A stretch of 64,000 nucleotides of DNA from Streptomyces sp. AC512_CC834 (GTDB lineage: Bacteria; Actinomycetota; Actinomycetes; Streptomycetales; Streptomycetaceae): contig NZ_JAGMUO010000034.1 in the NCBI RefSeq assembly GCF_019049325.1, forward strand, positions 159,764 through 223,763, given 5' to 3'. Positions 9,374-19,500 of the stretch are shown here, one piece after another. Within the stretch, counting starts at the first letter, position 1. Each line of letters starts with the position of its first letter. The translations under genes and the position numbers were made by a program. The notes under the pieces are model-generated. The model did not search any database, was not told where the DNA came from, and saw nothing but the letters and a program-made list of their open reading frames with translations.

Positions 9374-11089
9374 TCATGAGTGCCTGCGGAAACGGGAGCG
9401 CAGGAATCCGCCGAGTGCTCCGGCCACCACGGGGCCGGTGTCCGCTGCCGCCGAGCCGCGCTTGGCCCAGAGCATGGTCCGGATCATGCGGGCCGGGTTC
9501 GGGTTGTAGAAGCGGTTCGCCGGGTCGTGCAGACCGAACGGCGGCGGCGCGTAGCCGTCGTCCTGCAACAGGTCGAACAACTCGCCCGTGGCCCGGTCCG
9601 TCGTCATCAGACCCGCCTCGACGTCCCGGCAGGCGGACCACGCGGCGTCGGTGATCTTGTTGAAGCCGACGCTGGCCGGGAAGAGCGCGCCGGGATGCGG
9701 CTGCGCCTCCAGCTCCCGCCAGATCAACGGGTCCTTGCTCGCCTGGAAGCGGGTGAGCGCGTCCTGCGCGTTGAGCGTGCCGAGGACCGTCCCCAGCGCC
9801 CACATACGAAACGTGCCGTTCCACATGCCGTAGTCACGGAACGAGGTGAACGAGGACGCCACCACGTCGTCGTGGGCCCGGACGAGCCCCTGCTGCAGCG
9901 CCTCGATGTGCCCGAACCGCTCGGCGGAGAAGTCGTCGTCCCTGACCGCCTCGATGAGCTGCCAGGCCAGCGAGTTGACCACGTCGGTGGTGTTGGTCAG
10001 GCCGCGGGAGAACAGCGCGTCGACGAAGCCCGCGGCGTGCGAGGTCAGGCAGAAGCGGTCGCCCACGACCTGGTGGGAGGAGTACTGGAGCCGGCCGGTG
10101 GAGACCCACGGCCGGGCCGCCTTGGCATGCTTGAACTGCGGGGCGACGGCCGGGAAGCGCTCCAGGAACTGGGCGAACTCCTGCTCCGGCGGGGTGTCCG
10201 TTTTGGGGTGCCTGCGCGGGTCCAGAGTCAGGCCGACGCTGCACAGCCGGTTGGTGGCGCCCCGGTGGTTGTCGAACGGGATGACCCACAGCCAGCCGCC
10301 GTCGAAGACGTGGTGGAGGGTCCCCTGGTGCCAGGGGCTCGGGTTGTCGTGCGCCTGCCCCGCCGGGCAGTCGTCGTAGGGGCGCACCCCGAGCATGTGC
10401 GTGAACATGGTCCGCGAGTGGGTGCGCTGGCTCGGCACCTCGTCGCGCAGCGCGAACTTCCGGGCCAGGGGCGAGTTGTGGCCGCCCGCGTCCACGATGT
10501 ACCGGGCGCGGATGTCGGGCCCGTCCGCGACCGCGAGGGTCACCCCCGAACCGTCCGTCTCGACGTCCGTGACGCGGGTGTTCAGCCGTGGCACGGCTCC
10601 GTAGCGGAGCGCCACGTTGAACATGTAGGCGTCGACGTCCTGGCGGAACATGTGGGACTCGGTGGACAGCGCCACCGGGATCACGAACTGGTTGATCTCG
10701 TAGGGGTCCTGCCGCTCGCCCTCACGGTGGTACACGAAGCCGAAGTTGCGCTTCTGGCCGGAGTTCGAGGACACCTTGGAACGCATCGTGGAGAAGTGGC
10801 TCAGATGCGCGATCTCCGGCACCCCGTAGCGCGCCGCGAGAATCCGCAGCATCACGGAGGTGTACGGGATGGTGGACTCGCCGACCGCGAAGCGCGGGTG
10901 GGCGCCGGCGTCGATCAGGACGGTCTTCACCCCGTTGCGGGACAGGATGGCCGCGAGGATGGAGCCGGCGATCCCGGAGCCCAGGACGGCGACGTCGTGG
11001 ACGACCTTGCCGGGCGAGTCGGACGCGGACAACGGTTGCATGATGCTCTCTTCTCCAGAGGTCGGGACGGGGTCGTTCTCGGTGGTCAC
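9374..11089 (-). CDS. FAD-dependent halogenase (PltM/PltD-family member with intact motifs)
   Basis: 571 residues. It has an N-terminal FAD motif GSGIAG (residues 37-42), the GESTIPYTSVMLRIL segment characteristic of flavin-dependent halogenases, and an intact WLWVIP version of the WxWxIP motif that suppresses monooxygenation. The Lys in SSNSGQKRNFGFVYH is the best candidate for the lysine that carries the chlorinating equivalent. The family acts on free or carrier-bound phenolic or pyrrolic substrates; PltM chlorinates phloroglucinol. Here it may chlorinate the resorcinol portion or a phenolic signal. The GTG start overlaps the upstream PKS stop (GTGA); an internal ATG at 11041 with GGAGAAGAG upstream is an alternative. 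Reduced flavin could come from the reductase at 30393-30923. Confidence 0.88.
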   Translation of the reverse strand: MTTENDPVPTSGEESIMQPLSASDSPGKVVHDVAVLGSGIAGSILAAILSRNGVKTVLIDAGAHPRFAVGESTIPYTSVMLRILAARYGVPEIAHLSHFSTMRSKVSSNSGQKRNFGFVYHREGERQDPYEINQFVIPVALSTESHMFRQDVDAYMFNVALRYGAVPRLNTRVTDVETDGSGVTLAVADGPDIRARYIVDAGGHNSPLARKFALRDEVPSQRTHSRTMFTHMLGVRPYDDCPAGQAHDNPSPWHQGTLHHVFDGGWLWVIPFDNHRGATNRLCSVGLTLDPRRHPKTDTPPEQEFAQFLERFPAVAPQFKHAKAARPWVSTGRLQYSSHQVVGDRFCLTSHAAGFVDALFSRGLTNTTDVVNSLAWQLIEAVRDDDFSAERFGHIEALQQGLVRAHDDVVASSFTSFRDYGMWNGTFRMWALGTVLGTLNAQDALTRFQASKDPLIWRELEAQPHPGALFPASVGFNKITDAAWSACRDVEAGLMTTDRATGELFDLLQDDGYAPPPFGLHDPANRFYNPNPARMIRTMLWAKRGSAAADTGPVVAGALGGFLRSRFRRHS

Positions 11090-14000
11090 GTCTGGTCCGC
11101 GAGCCGCTTCTGGCCGGACGCGTCGGTGGCCGGGTACTTCTCCTCGAGCAGCTCCTGGAGGAATGAGCCCCAGTGGATGCCGGGGCAGGCGAAGAAGTCA
11201 CGGCTGTTGATCTCCAGGCGGAGATCGTCCCGGCAGCGGCTGATCAGCTCCATCACCATCAGGCTGTCGAGGCCCATGTCCGCGAGACGGGTGTCCTCGG
11301 TGAGCGTGTCCAGCTCCAGCCGCAGGATCCCGGAGAGCTGGACGCGGATGTAGTCGTTCAGTTCCGCGAGGCGCTCCTCCCGCCCGAGACCCGCCAACCG
11401 GGCGGTCAGCGAACCCGGTTCGGCGTCCTGTCCGGCCGCCGCCGCCGGGGGAGCGCTGCGGATCTCGCTGAGGATCGGCCGCTCCCGTCGGGCCTCCATC
11501 AGATCGCGGAACAGCGCCCAGTCCGCCGAGCACACCGTGCGGTTGGCGACCCCGTCGACCACGGCCTCGCCGAGCAGTTCGAGGGCGTACTCGGGATTGA
11601 GCTGGTGCAGGCCGATGGAGCGCAGAAACGCCATCACCTCGTCGTCCGCGAGCCCGGAGGCGGCGCCCCACGGACCCCAGCCGACGGTCGTGGCGGCCAG
11701 GCCCCGCGACTGCCGGAAGTGCGCGAAGGAGTCCAGGAAGGCGTTGGCCGCCGCATATCCCGCCAGATGCTGCGAGCCCCAGACCGAGGCGATCGACGAG
11801 AAGGAGACGAACAGATCGAGGTCCTGGTCGGCGGTCGCGTTGTGCAGCGCCCAGGTGCCCGCCACCTTCGGGTGCAGGCAGCGGTCGTACGTCCGCGGGT
11901 CGCTCTCCCGCAGGAACTGCGGCTCCGACAGTCCGGCCGCGTGCACCACCCCGCGCAACGGCCGCCCGGACAGCCCGAGCTGGTCGGTCAGCGAGCGCAG
12001 CGCCGTCTCGTCGGCGACGTCCAGCGCCGCCACCCGTACGTCGGCGCCCTGGGCCTCGATCCGGCGGACCCCGGCGATCCGCAGCGCTGTCGCGTCGTCC
12101 AGACCGGGGTCGTCCCAGGCGGCGCGCTCCGGCAGACCCCTGCGGCCGGCCAGGACGACGGTCCCCGCGCCGGACCGCGCGAGCCACTCGCCGAGCAGCA
12201 GCCCGAGACTGCCCAGACCGCCCGTCACGAGATAGCTGCCGAGGTCGCTCAGGCGCGGTGCGGGGCGCGTCGCCGACGCGTCGCCGGAACCGGCGGCCAC
12301 CAGGCGGGGCACCAGGACCGCGCCGCCGCGCCGGGCCGTCAGGTCCTCGGCCGTGCGGCTCGCGAGGAGACCGGCGATCTGCTCCGCCTCGTCCGCGGCG
12401 CCCGCCGGGTCCAGGTCCAGCAGCCCGCCCCACAGCTCGGGGTGTTCCAGAGCCGCCACCTTGCCGAGCCCCCACAGCGGGGCCGCGGGCAGGCAGATCC
12501 CGTCCTGCTCGGGTCCGGTCCACTGGGCGCCCCGGGTCACCACCCACAGCCGGGTGACGGCCTCGTCGACGGCCAGCTTCCGGGCCGCGGCCAGGAAGAC
12601 GTGCTCGGCCTGCTCCCGTGCCACGCCCGCCGACGCGTCGTCGTACCCGGACACCGGCAGGTCGAGGCCGCTGAGCAGCACCAGGTGCGCGAACGGCGTG
12701 TCGCCCGAGAGCGCCGCCAGGACCGCGTCCACCGAGGCATCCGCCCGGGTCACCACCGCCCCGCGCAGGGCCAGCCGCTTGGCCACGGACTCCGGCACCC
12801 CGGTGTCCGCGTCGACGCCGCCGGAGCCGGGGCCGCCGGCGCCGACCAGCAGGACCCGCTCGTCGCGCAGGTCGTGCGGGGTGAACGCGGCCGGGTCCGC
12901 AGGCCGCCAGACCTGCTCCCAGACGGTCTCCTCGCGGACACTGCGCGGCACGTCCCGCCCGTCCCGCCCATCCTGCCCGTCCGGGGCCGACGACCGCAGA
13001 TGAACGTTGCGCATCATGATCAGCACGCTGCCGTCGGAGCCCAGGATCTCCAGGCCGCCGCGCAGCTCACCGTCCGCCTCGGCCGGGTCGAGCCAGCCGT
13101 GGATGTAGCGGCGGGTCCCGCCCGGCACCGCCGTCGGCGTGGGCACGGCGTCCGGGTCGGGGGCGTGGGCCGACTGCCGCAGCAGCCCGAGCGTCAGGTC
13201 GAGCAGCGCGCCCCGGGGCAGCTCCTCGGCGGCCCGGTTGACCTCCGCCAGCACCTCGCCCGCACCCCGGTACACCTCGGTGAGCACCGGCTGTGCCCAT
13301 CCGGGCACGTCGATGTCCGCCGGGTTCGCCGGAACGCACCGGGCCCGTACCGACTCCAGGTCCCCGCCCGCCGGACGGGAGTCCGAGTCCGTGGGACGGC
13401 GCACCAGCACACCGCGGGCGTGCAGCCGCCAGCTACCGCTCTCGGCGACGTCGACTCCGTGCCGCGAGAAGCACAGGAACAGCGAACGGCCCTCGTCGTC
13501 CTGGGGCAGCACGTACACCCGTATGCGGTCCGGCCGGTGCTCCGGGTCGAGGAGCAGCGGTTCGCCGACGACGAAGCGGTCGACGAGCCGGGGCTGGGCG
13601 CCGGGCAGCTTGGCGGCGCCCGCCAGCGCCCAGTTGCAGAAGCCGCCCGCCGTCACCGACCGGCGGCCGTCCGCGTCCGTCTGGACGAACACCTCGGACA
13701 CGTCCTCCAGACTCGGCGAGAACGTGGGCGGACCCGACAGCAGGTGCCCCTCGAACAGGGCCCCCGGCGCGTCGTCGGCCGCGGTGTCCGCCGGAGCGCC
13801 GCCGGTGGCGTCGTCGTTGAACCAGTACCGCTCGCGCTGCCACGGGTAGCTGGGCAGCGTGGTGCGGCGCGGCAGTTCGTGCGCGTGCACCGCGTTCCAG
13901 TCCACGGGGACGCCACGGTGGTGCAGCGCGCCCAGGGCCTGGCCGACGATGTGCGCGTCGTCGCGGTCCCGGCGCAGCGAGGGCACCCAGCCGACCCCGT

Positions 14001-16554
14001 CCTCGGGCAGGCAGCGCGCGCCCAGACCCAGCAGCACCGGCGCCGGTCCGAGCTCCAGGAAGGTACGGCAGCCCGTCTCGTACAGCGCGGTGACGCCGGC
14101 GTAGAAGCGGACCGGCGCGAGAACGTGCTCCGACCAGTACTCGGGGCGCAGTTGCTCTGGCCCCCACTCCTTGCCGGTGACGTTGGAGACGAGCGGGTAC
14201 TTCGGCCGGTTGAACGTCAGCGTCTCGGTGACCTTGCGGAACTCGTCGAGCATCGGGGCCATCAGCGGCGAGTGGAAGGCGTGCGAGACGACCAGCGCGC
14301 GATGCTTGACGCCGCGGGCGGCCAGCAGGGCGACGACCTCGCCGACCTCGTCCTCGGCGCCGGACAGGACCACGTCGGTCGGACCGTTCACCGCCGCCAC
14401 CGCGACCCGCGGCAGCGGCCCGGCCTCGGCGATCGCCGCCCGTACCGTCTCCTCGTCGCAGACCAGCGTCTCCATCACGCCGCCCGGCGGCAGCGCCTCC
14501 ATCAGCCGGGCGCGGGCCGTCACCAGCCGGGCCGCGTCCTCGAGCGAGTGCACCCCGGCGACGCAGGCCGCGGTGATCTCGCCCAGGCTGTGCCCGATCA
14601 GCGCGGTCGGCCGGATGCCCCAGGACTCCCACATCCGCGCCAGCGCGTACTCGACGGCGAACAGCGCGGGCTGCGTGAAGCCCGTCCGGTTGATGCGCCC
14701 ACTGTCCCCGGCACCCGCGAGGACCGGCCCCAGCGGCTGGTCCAGGTGCCGGTCGAGCGCCGCCACCGCCTCGGCGAGCGCCCCGGCGAACACCGGCTCG
14801 GCGGCGGCGAGACCGGCCGCCATGCCCGCGTACTGCGAGCCCTGCCCGGTGAACAGCCAGCCCAGCCGGCGTGCCGTGGCGCCCGTCGGCGCGTGCGACG
14901 TCACCTGGTCGGCGCGCTCACCGGCGGCGAACGCCGCGAGGCCCGCGGCGAGCTGGTCACGGTCCCCGGTGACACTGAGCCCGTGCTTCATCCGGGCCCG
15001 CCCGACGTGCGTCGAGTAGCAGATGTCCGACAGTCCGCGCGCGTCGGCGGCCCGCACCGGAGCCTCGTACGTGCGCGCCATCGCCCGCAGCGCCTCGGTG
15101 CTGTTGGCGCTCAGGGTCAGCAGGCCCACGTCGCGGGGCGTGCCCTCACGGGGGGCGGGACGCGGCGCCTCGCCGATCACGGTGTGCGCGTTGGTGCCGC
15201 TCGCCCCGAAGCTGCTGACACCGGCCAGCCGGCGGCCCTCGGGCCAACGGGTCTCCTCCGCGGTCACCTTCAGCTTCAGTGTGTCCCAAGGGACCTGCGG
15301 GTTCGGGTCGTTGAGGTGCAGGTGCCTGGGCAGCGTGTCGTGCTGCACCGCCAGGACGGCCTTCAGCATGCCCGCGGCGCCCGCGGCCGGCTCCAGGTGG
15401 CCGATGTTCGTCTTCACCGAGCCGACCAGCAGCGGCCGGTCCGGGGCGCGGTCCACACGGGTCACCGCGTCCAGCGCCTTCAGCTCGATCGGGTCGCCCA
15501 GTTGGGTGCCGGTGCCGTGCGCCTCGACGTAGGTGAGTTCGGCGGGGGCGACCCCGGCGTCCCTGAGCGCGGAGCCGATCACGTTCTGCTGCGCCGACGG
15601 GTTGGGCACCGTCAGACCGCTGCTGCGCCCGTCGTGCTCCGTCGCCACCCCGTGCACGACGGCCAGGATCCGGTCGCCGGCCGCCTCTGCCTCGCTCAGC
15701 CGCTTCAGGACGAACAGCGCGCCGCCCTCACCGCGCGCGTAGCCGTCCGCGGACGCGTCGAAGGTCTTGCAGCGGCCGTCGGGAGACAGCGCCCGCAACT
15801 TGCTGACGAGCACGAAGCCGTACGGCGACAGCATCAGGTTCACACCGCCGACCAGCGCCATGTCGCAGGCGCCGGACCGCAGCGACAGCACGGCCTGCTC
15901 CAGGGCCACCAGCGACGACGAGCACGCCGTGTCGATCACCATGCTGGGACCCTGGAAACCGAACGTGTACGAGATGCGCCCGGCCAGGAAGCTCGGCTCG
16001 CCGATCAACTGGTAGGCGTCGACGTCGGCCATCGCGCCCTTCTGCTGGCGCATCCGCACGTAGTCACTGGTGCTGGCGCCGAGGAAGACACCGGCCCGGC
16101 TGCCCTCCAGCTCGGCGGGCGGCAGGCACGCGTTCTCCATCGCCTCCCAGGCCAGTTCCAGCACCAGCCGCTGCTGCGGGTCCATGCCCGCCGCCTCCCG
16201 CGGCGAGATGCCGAAGACGGTCGGGTCGAAGGCGTCGACGGGTCCGTCGAGGAAGTTCCCCGACAGCGTGTACGCGGTGCCCGGGTGGTCGGGGTCGGGG
16301 TCGTAGAAGCCGGCGGTGGAGTGCCGCTCCTCGGGGAACTGCGACGTCGAGTCACGGCCCTCGGCCAGGGACTGCCAGAACTCCTCGGGCGTGGCACCGC
16401 CCGGCAGCCTGCAGGACAGTCCGACCACGGCGAGGGGCTGCGGCTTCTGCAGCTCCTGGACCCGGGCGCGCAGACTGCGGATGGTGCCGAGCGAGTCCTT
16501 GAGCCGGCCGCGCAGGACATCCTGGCTCGGCTGCCCGGAGTTGCTGTTCGTCAT
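11086..16554 (-). CDS. Type I polyketide synthase B, one module (KS-AT-[DH-like]-KR-ACP)
   Basis: 1822 residues. After an N-terminal docking-type helix come the KS (DTACSSSLVALEQ, active Cys about 211), then an AT with GHSLGE (Ser about 656) and HAFHSP (about 757), the malonyl-CoA signature. A DH-fold region follows that lacks the HxxxGxxxxP motif and is probably non-catalytic. The KR has an intact NADPH motif TGGLGSLG (about 1443) and the active loop SFSSIASVWGSQHLAGYAAA. The ACP is MGLDSLMVMEL (Ser about 1764). There is no thioesterase; a free one is encoded at 28867. Architecture and length resemble PltC of pyoluteorin. It would perform the third extension of the pyrrolyl starter. The ATG overlaps the PKS A stop (ATGA), so the two are translationally coupled. 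Confidence 0.93.
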   Translation of the reverse strand: MTNSNSGQPSQDVLRGRLKDSLGTIRSLRARVQELQKPQPLAVVGLSCRLPGGATPEEFWQSLAEGRDSTSQFPEERHSTAGFYDPDPDHPGTAYTLSGNFLDGPVDAFDPTVFGISPREAAGMDPQQRLVLELAWEAMENACLPPAELEGSRAGVFLGASTSDYVRMRQQKGAMADVDAYQLIGEPSFLAGRISYTFGFQGPSMVIDTACSSSLVALEQAVLSLRSGACDMALVGGVNLMLSPYGFVLVSKLRALSPDGRCKTFDASADGYARGEGGALFVLKRLSEAEAAGDRILAVVHGVATEHDGRSSGLTVPNPSAQQNVIGSALRDAGVAPAELTYVEAHGTGTQLGDPIELKALDAVTRVDRAPDRPLLVGSVKTNIGHLEPAAGAAGMLKAVLAVQHDTLPRHLHLNDPNPQVPWDTLKLKVTAEETRWPEGRRLAGVSSFGASGTNAHTVIGEAPRPAPREGTPRDVGLLTLSANSTEALRAMARTYEAPVRAADARGLSDICYSTHVGRARMKHGLSVTGDRDQLAAGLAAFAAGERADQVTSHAPTGATARRLGWLFTGQGSQYAGMAAGLAAAEPVFAGALAEAVAALDRHLDQPLGPVLAGAGDSGRINRTGFTQPALFAVEYALARMWESWGIRPTALIGHSLGEITAACVAGVHSLEDAARLVTARARLMEALPPGGVMETLVCDEETVRAAIAEAGPLPRVAVAAVNGPTDVVLSGAEDEVGEVVALLAARGVKHRALVVSHAFHSPLMAPMLDEFRKVTETLTFNRPKYPLVSNVTGKEWGPEQLRPEYWSEHVLAPVRFYAGVTALYETGCRTFLELGPAPVLLGLGARCLPEDGVGWVPSLRRDRDDAHIVGQALGALHHRGVPVDWNAVHAHELPRRTTLPSYPWQRERYWFNDDATGGAPADTAADDAPGALFEGHLLSGPPTFSPSLEDVSEVFVQTDADGRRSVTAGGFCNWALAGAAKLPGAQPRLVDRFVVGEPLLLDPEHRPDRIRVYVLPQDDEGRSLFLCFSRHGVDVAESGSWRLHARGVLVRRPTDSDSRPAGGDLESVRARCVPANPADIDVPGWAQPVLTEVYRGAGEVLAEVNRAAEELPRGALLDLTLGLLRQSAHAPDPDAVPTPTAVPGGTRRYIHGWLDPAEADGELRGGLEILGSDGSVLIMMRNVHLRSSAPDGQDGRDGRDVPRSVREETVWEQVWRPADPAAFTPHDLRDERVLLVGAGGPGSGGVDADTGVPESVAKRLALRGAVVTRADASVDAVLAALSGDTPFAHLVLLSGLDLPVSGYDDASAGVAREQAEHVFLAAARKLAVDEAVTRLWVVTRGAQWTGPEQDGICLPAAPLWGLGKVAALEHPELWGGLLDLDPAGAADEAEQIAGLLASRTAEDLTARRGGAVLVPRLVAAGSGDASATRPAPRLSDLGSYLVTGGLGSLGLLLGEWLARSGAGTVVLAGRRGLPERAAWDDPGLDDATALRIAGVRRIEAQGADVRVAALDVADETALRSLTDQLGLSGRPLRGVVHAAGLSEPQFLRESDPRTYDRCLHPKVAGTWALHNATADQDLDLFVSFSSIASVWGSQHLAGYAAANAFLDSFAHFRQSRGLAATTVGWGPWGAASGLADDEVMAFLRSIGLHQLNPEYALELLGEAVVDGVANRTVCSADWALFRDLMEARRERPILSEIRSAPPAAAAGQDAEPGSLTARLAGLGREERLAELNDYIRVQLSGILRLELDTLTEDTRLADMGLDSLMVMELISRCRDDLRLEINSRDFFACPGIHWGSFLQELLEEKYPATDASGQKRLADQT

Positions 16555-19500
16555 CGGTTCTCCTCAAACCCAAGCGTCCGTTCGTCGGAGATCTCCGCCT
16601 CCAACTGGCGTAGCAGTTCGTCGTCGTCGAGGTCGTCCAGCCCGTCCGCGTCCCGCGCCCCCTCGCCCTCGCCCCGGTCGGCCGCGTCCGCGGCCCGGGA
16701 GGCGTCGTCGGGCGCGGGGCCGCCGTGGCCGAGCCGGTCCAGCAGATGCGTGGTGAGCGCCACCACGGTGGGATGCTCGAACGCCACCGTCGAGGACAGC
16801 TCCGTCTCCAGCTCCCGCGACAGCCTCAGCCGCAGCGTCAGCGACATGACCGAGTCCATCCCGAGGTCGAAGAAACCCTGGTCGGCGCGGAGTTCGTCCT
16901 CGGACAGGCCGAGTACGGCGGCGACCTGGGCGCACACCCAGTCGAGCATCCGGTCCCGTCGCTGCACCGGGTCGAGAGCGCCGAGACCGGCCACGAACTC
17001 GGTGCCGCCACTGCGCTTCGCGGCCCCCAGGACGCTGCGGAACAGCTCCCGGTGCGGGGCGTCGGCGAGCGCCGCCCCGAACAGCTCCCAGTCCACGTCG
17101 GCCACACAGGTGTGCACCGTGTTGTCCCAGGCCAGCAACGAGAGCGCGGCGACCAGGTCCCGCTCCCGCAGCGGGGCGATCCCGCTCGACTTGAGCAGGA
17201 GAATCGTCCGTTCGTCGAGGAGCGTGCTGCCCTCCATCGGCATCAACTCCACATGCGACACCGGCAGTCCGCCGGCCCGCCGCCGGGCGGCCAGCGCCCG
17301 CAGCGACCAGTCGGACGGCGCGGCCGCGCCCGTGACGGCACCGCCCCACGTGCCCGGCACCGAACCCAGCAGCACGAACAGGCGTACGGGATCCTTCTCG
17401 GTGAGGCGGTGCAGCAGCTCGGCCGTCCCGGCACGGTTCAGCTCGGCGTTCACCGTGGACTCGGTGGTCTCCTCCAGCGGAGTCGCCACCCCCGGAGAAC
17501 CCGCGCACACCACCCCCGCGATCCCGACGTCCGCACGCAACTCCTCCACCAGAGCGGTCAGTTCCGTACGCGACCCCTGTGTCCGGGCCGTGCGGATCTC
17601 GGCGCCGGCAGCGTGCCAGCCGTCGATCCGGTCCTCGCCGGGCCACCGCTCGCCGCCCGCGGGCTCGGTATCGGCGAGCACGATCCGCCGCGCTCCCGCG
17701 GCCACCAGCCAGTCGACCACCGGGGCCGCGAGGACGCCGCCCGCACCGGTCACCAGATGCCAGCGGTCGGCCGTCAGCGGGCGGTGCGCGCTCCGCTCCG
17801 GGGCCTGCGCCCGCACCAGTGAACCGACCTGCACGGAGGAGTGCTCCACCTGGATGTGCTCGTCACCGGGCGGGCACAGCAGCCGGGTCACCAGGGTGCG
17901 CAGTTCCTCCGCGCTGCCCCGGCTCAGGTCGACATGGCCGCCCCAGGCGTCCGGCCGGGTCATCGCGAGGGTGCGGCCGAGGCCGGCGTGCGCCCCCTGG
18001 TTGCCGTCGGGGAAGCCCTCGTGGCCGGTCGGCAGCAGCGCCTGCCGGGTGACCAGCCACAGCCGGGGCGCACCGCCCTCGACATCGGCGAGCGCGGTCG
18101 TCAGCGCCGTCGTGACCCGCCATCCGTCGGGACGCGACTCCAGGTCCTCCAGCGGCCACAGGTCACAGATCGCCGTCGTCGACTCGTTGGCGTGCGCCGC
18201 GAGCAGCGTCTGCCACGCCTCCCGGTCCGCCGGGTCCAGCCGCAGCTCGCGTCCGGCACCGCCGCCCGACGACGGTGCCGCGTCCAGCGAACGCACCCGG
18301 CGCACCTCGTGGCCCGCGGCCCGCAGGCCCTCGGCCACCGTCCCCGCCAGATGCTCGGTGTCACCGCACACCAGCCAGCGCGTCGCGGGCGCGGCGAGGC
18401 CGCCGTCCCGGTCGGCGGGCCGCTGCCCCGCGGGACTCCACACCATCCGGTAGAGGAGATCCGACAGCCGGTCCCGCTCCGCGTCGGCCCCCGCCTCGTC
18501 CGGGGAACCGGCGAGCCGCAGCCCGGCCAGTTCCGCCACGGCCCGCCCGGCCGAGTCGAGCACGCTCACGTCCGCCTCCGGCAGCCCGTCCACGCCGAAC
18601 CGCACCGGCCCCCGGCACACCCGAAGGGTCCCCTCCACCGCCGACCTGACCCGCACGGAGGCAACGGCACCGACGACCGGCTCCCCGGGGGCGACGGGTC
18701 CTGTTCCGGGGGCGGTGAGTCCTGCTCCGGCGGTGACGGGTCCTGTGCCGCCACCGGTGGGTCCTGTGCCGGCGGTGGTGGGTCCTGCTCCGGTGGTGGC
18801 GGGCCCTGTGCCGGCGGCGGCGGATCCTGCTCCGGTGGTGGCGGGTCTTGTCCCGGCGGTGGTGGGTCCTGTCCCGGTCGCGGTGGATCCTGTGCCGGTG
18901 GCGGCGGGTCCTGTCCCGTCACCACCAGTTCCTGTCCCGGCGGTGATGAGTCCTGCCTCGGCGGTGACGGGTCCTGCTTCTGCGGTGGCGGGTCCTGTCC
19001 CGGTCGCGGTGGATCCTGCTCCGGTGGCGGCGGGCCCTGTCCCGGCGGCGGTGGATCCTGCTTCTGCGGTGGCGGATCCTGTCCCGTCACCGGTGGGTCC
19101 TGTGCCGGTCGCGGTGGATCCTGCTCCGGTGGCGGCGGGCCCTGTCCCGGCGGCGGTGGATCCTGCTTCTGCGGTGGCGGATCCTGTCCCGTCACCGGAG
19201 GTGTCCGTCACCCCGGGCGTGGTCGTGCCGTCCGGGGCGCTCGCGGCGTCCGCCACCAGGCGTACCGCCAGCCGGAGCACGTCTGCGGGCAGGCGGTGGC
19301 GGGACATGCCGTCGGGAAGCTCCACGGTCACCGCCGCACACCCGCGTCCGCTGTCGGCCGACCGCACGCCGAGCGCGGGGAAGAGCGCGCCCAGCGTCGC
19401 CCGCAGCGGTTCGTCGTCGGCCAGCCCGTCGAAGTCGGCCGGCGCAACGACGGATCCGCCGCCCGACGCCGCCGTGTTCGCCGTGAGCGCCGGCCCGGCC

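Noticed and set aside
11173..18453. A 2426-codon open frame on the + strand opposite the PKS genes
   Set aside because: It is the antisense shadow of PKS A/B in GC-rich DNA; composition is Arg/Gly/Val-rich with no domain, while the minus strand carries clear KS, AT, KR and ACP motifs.
18694..19205. Regular repeats considered as a CRISPR array
   Set aside because: Units are 18 bp, contiguous and degenerate without unique spacers, in frame within PKS A, and no cas gene is present.
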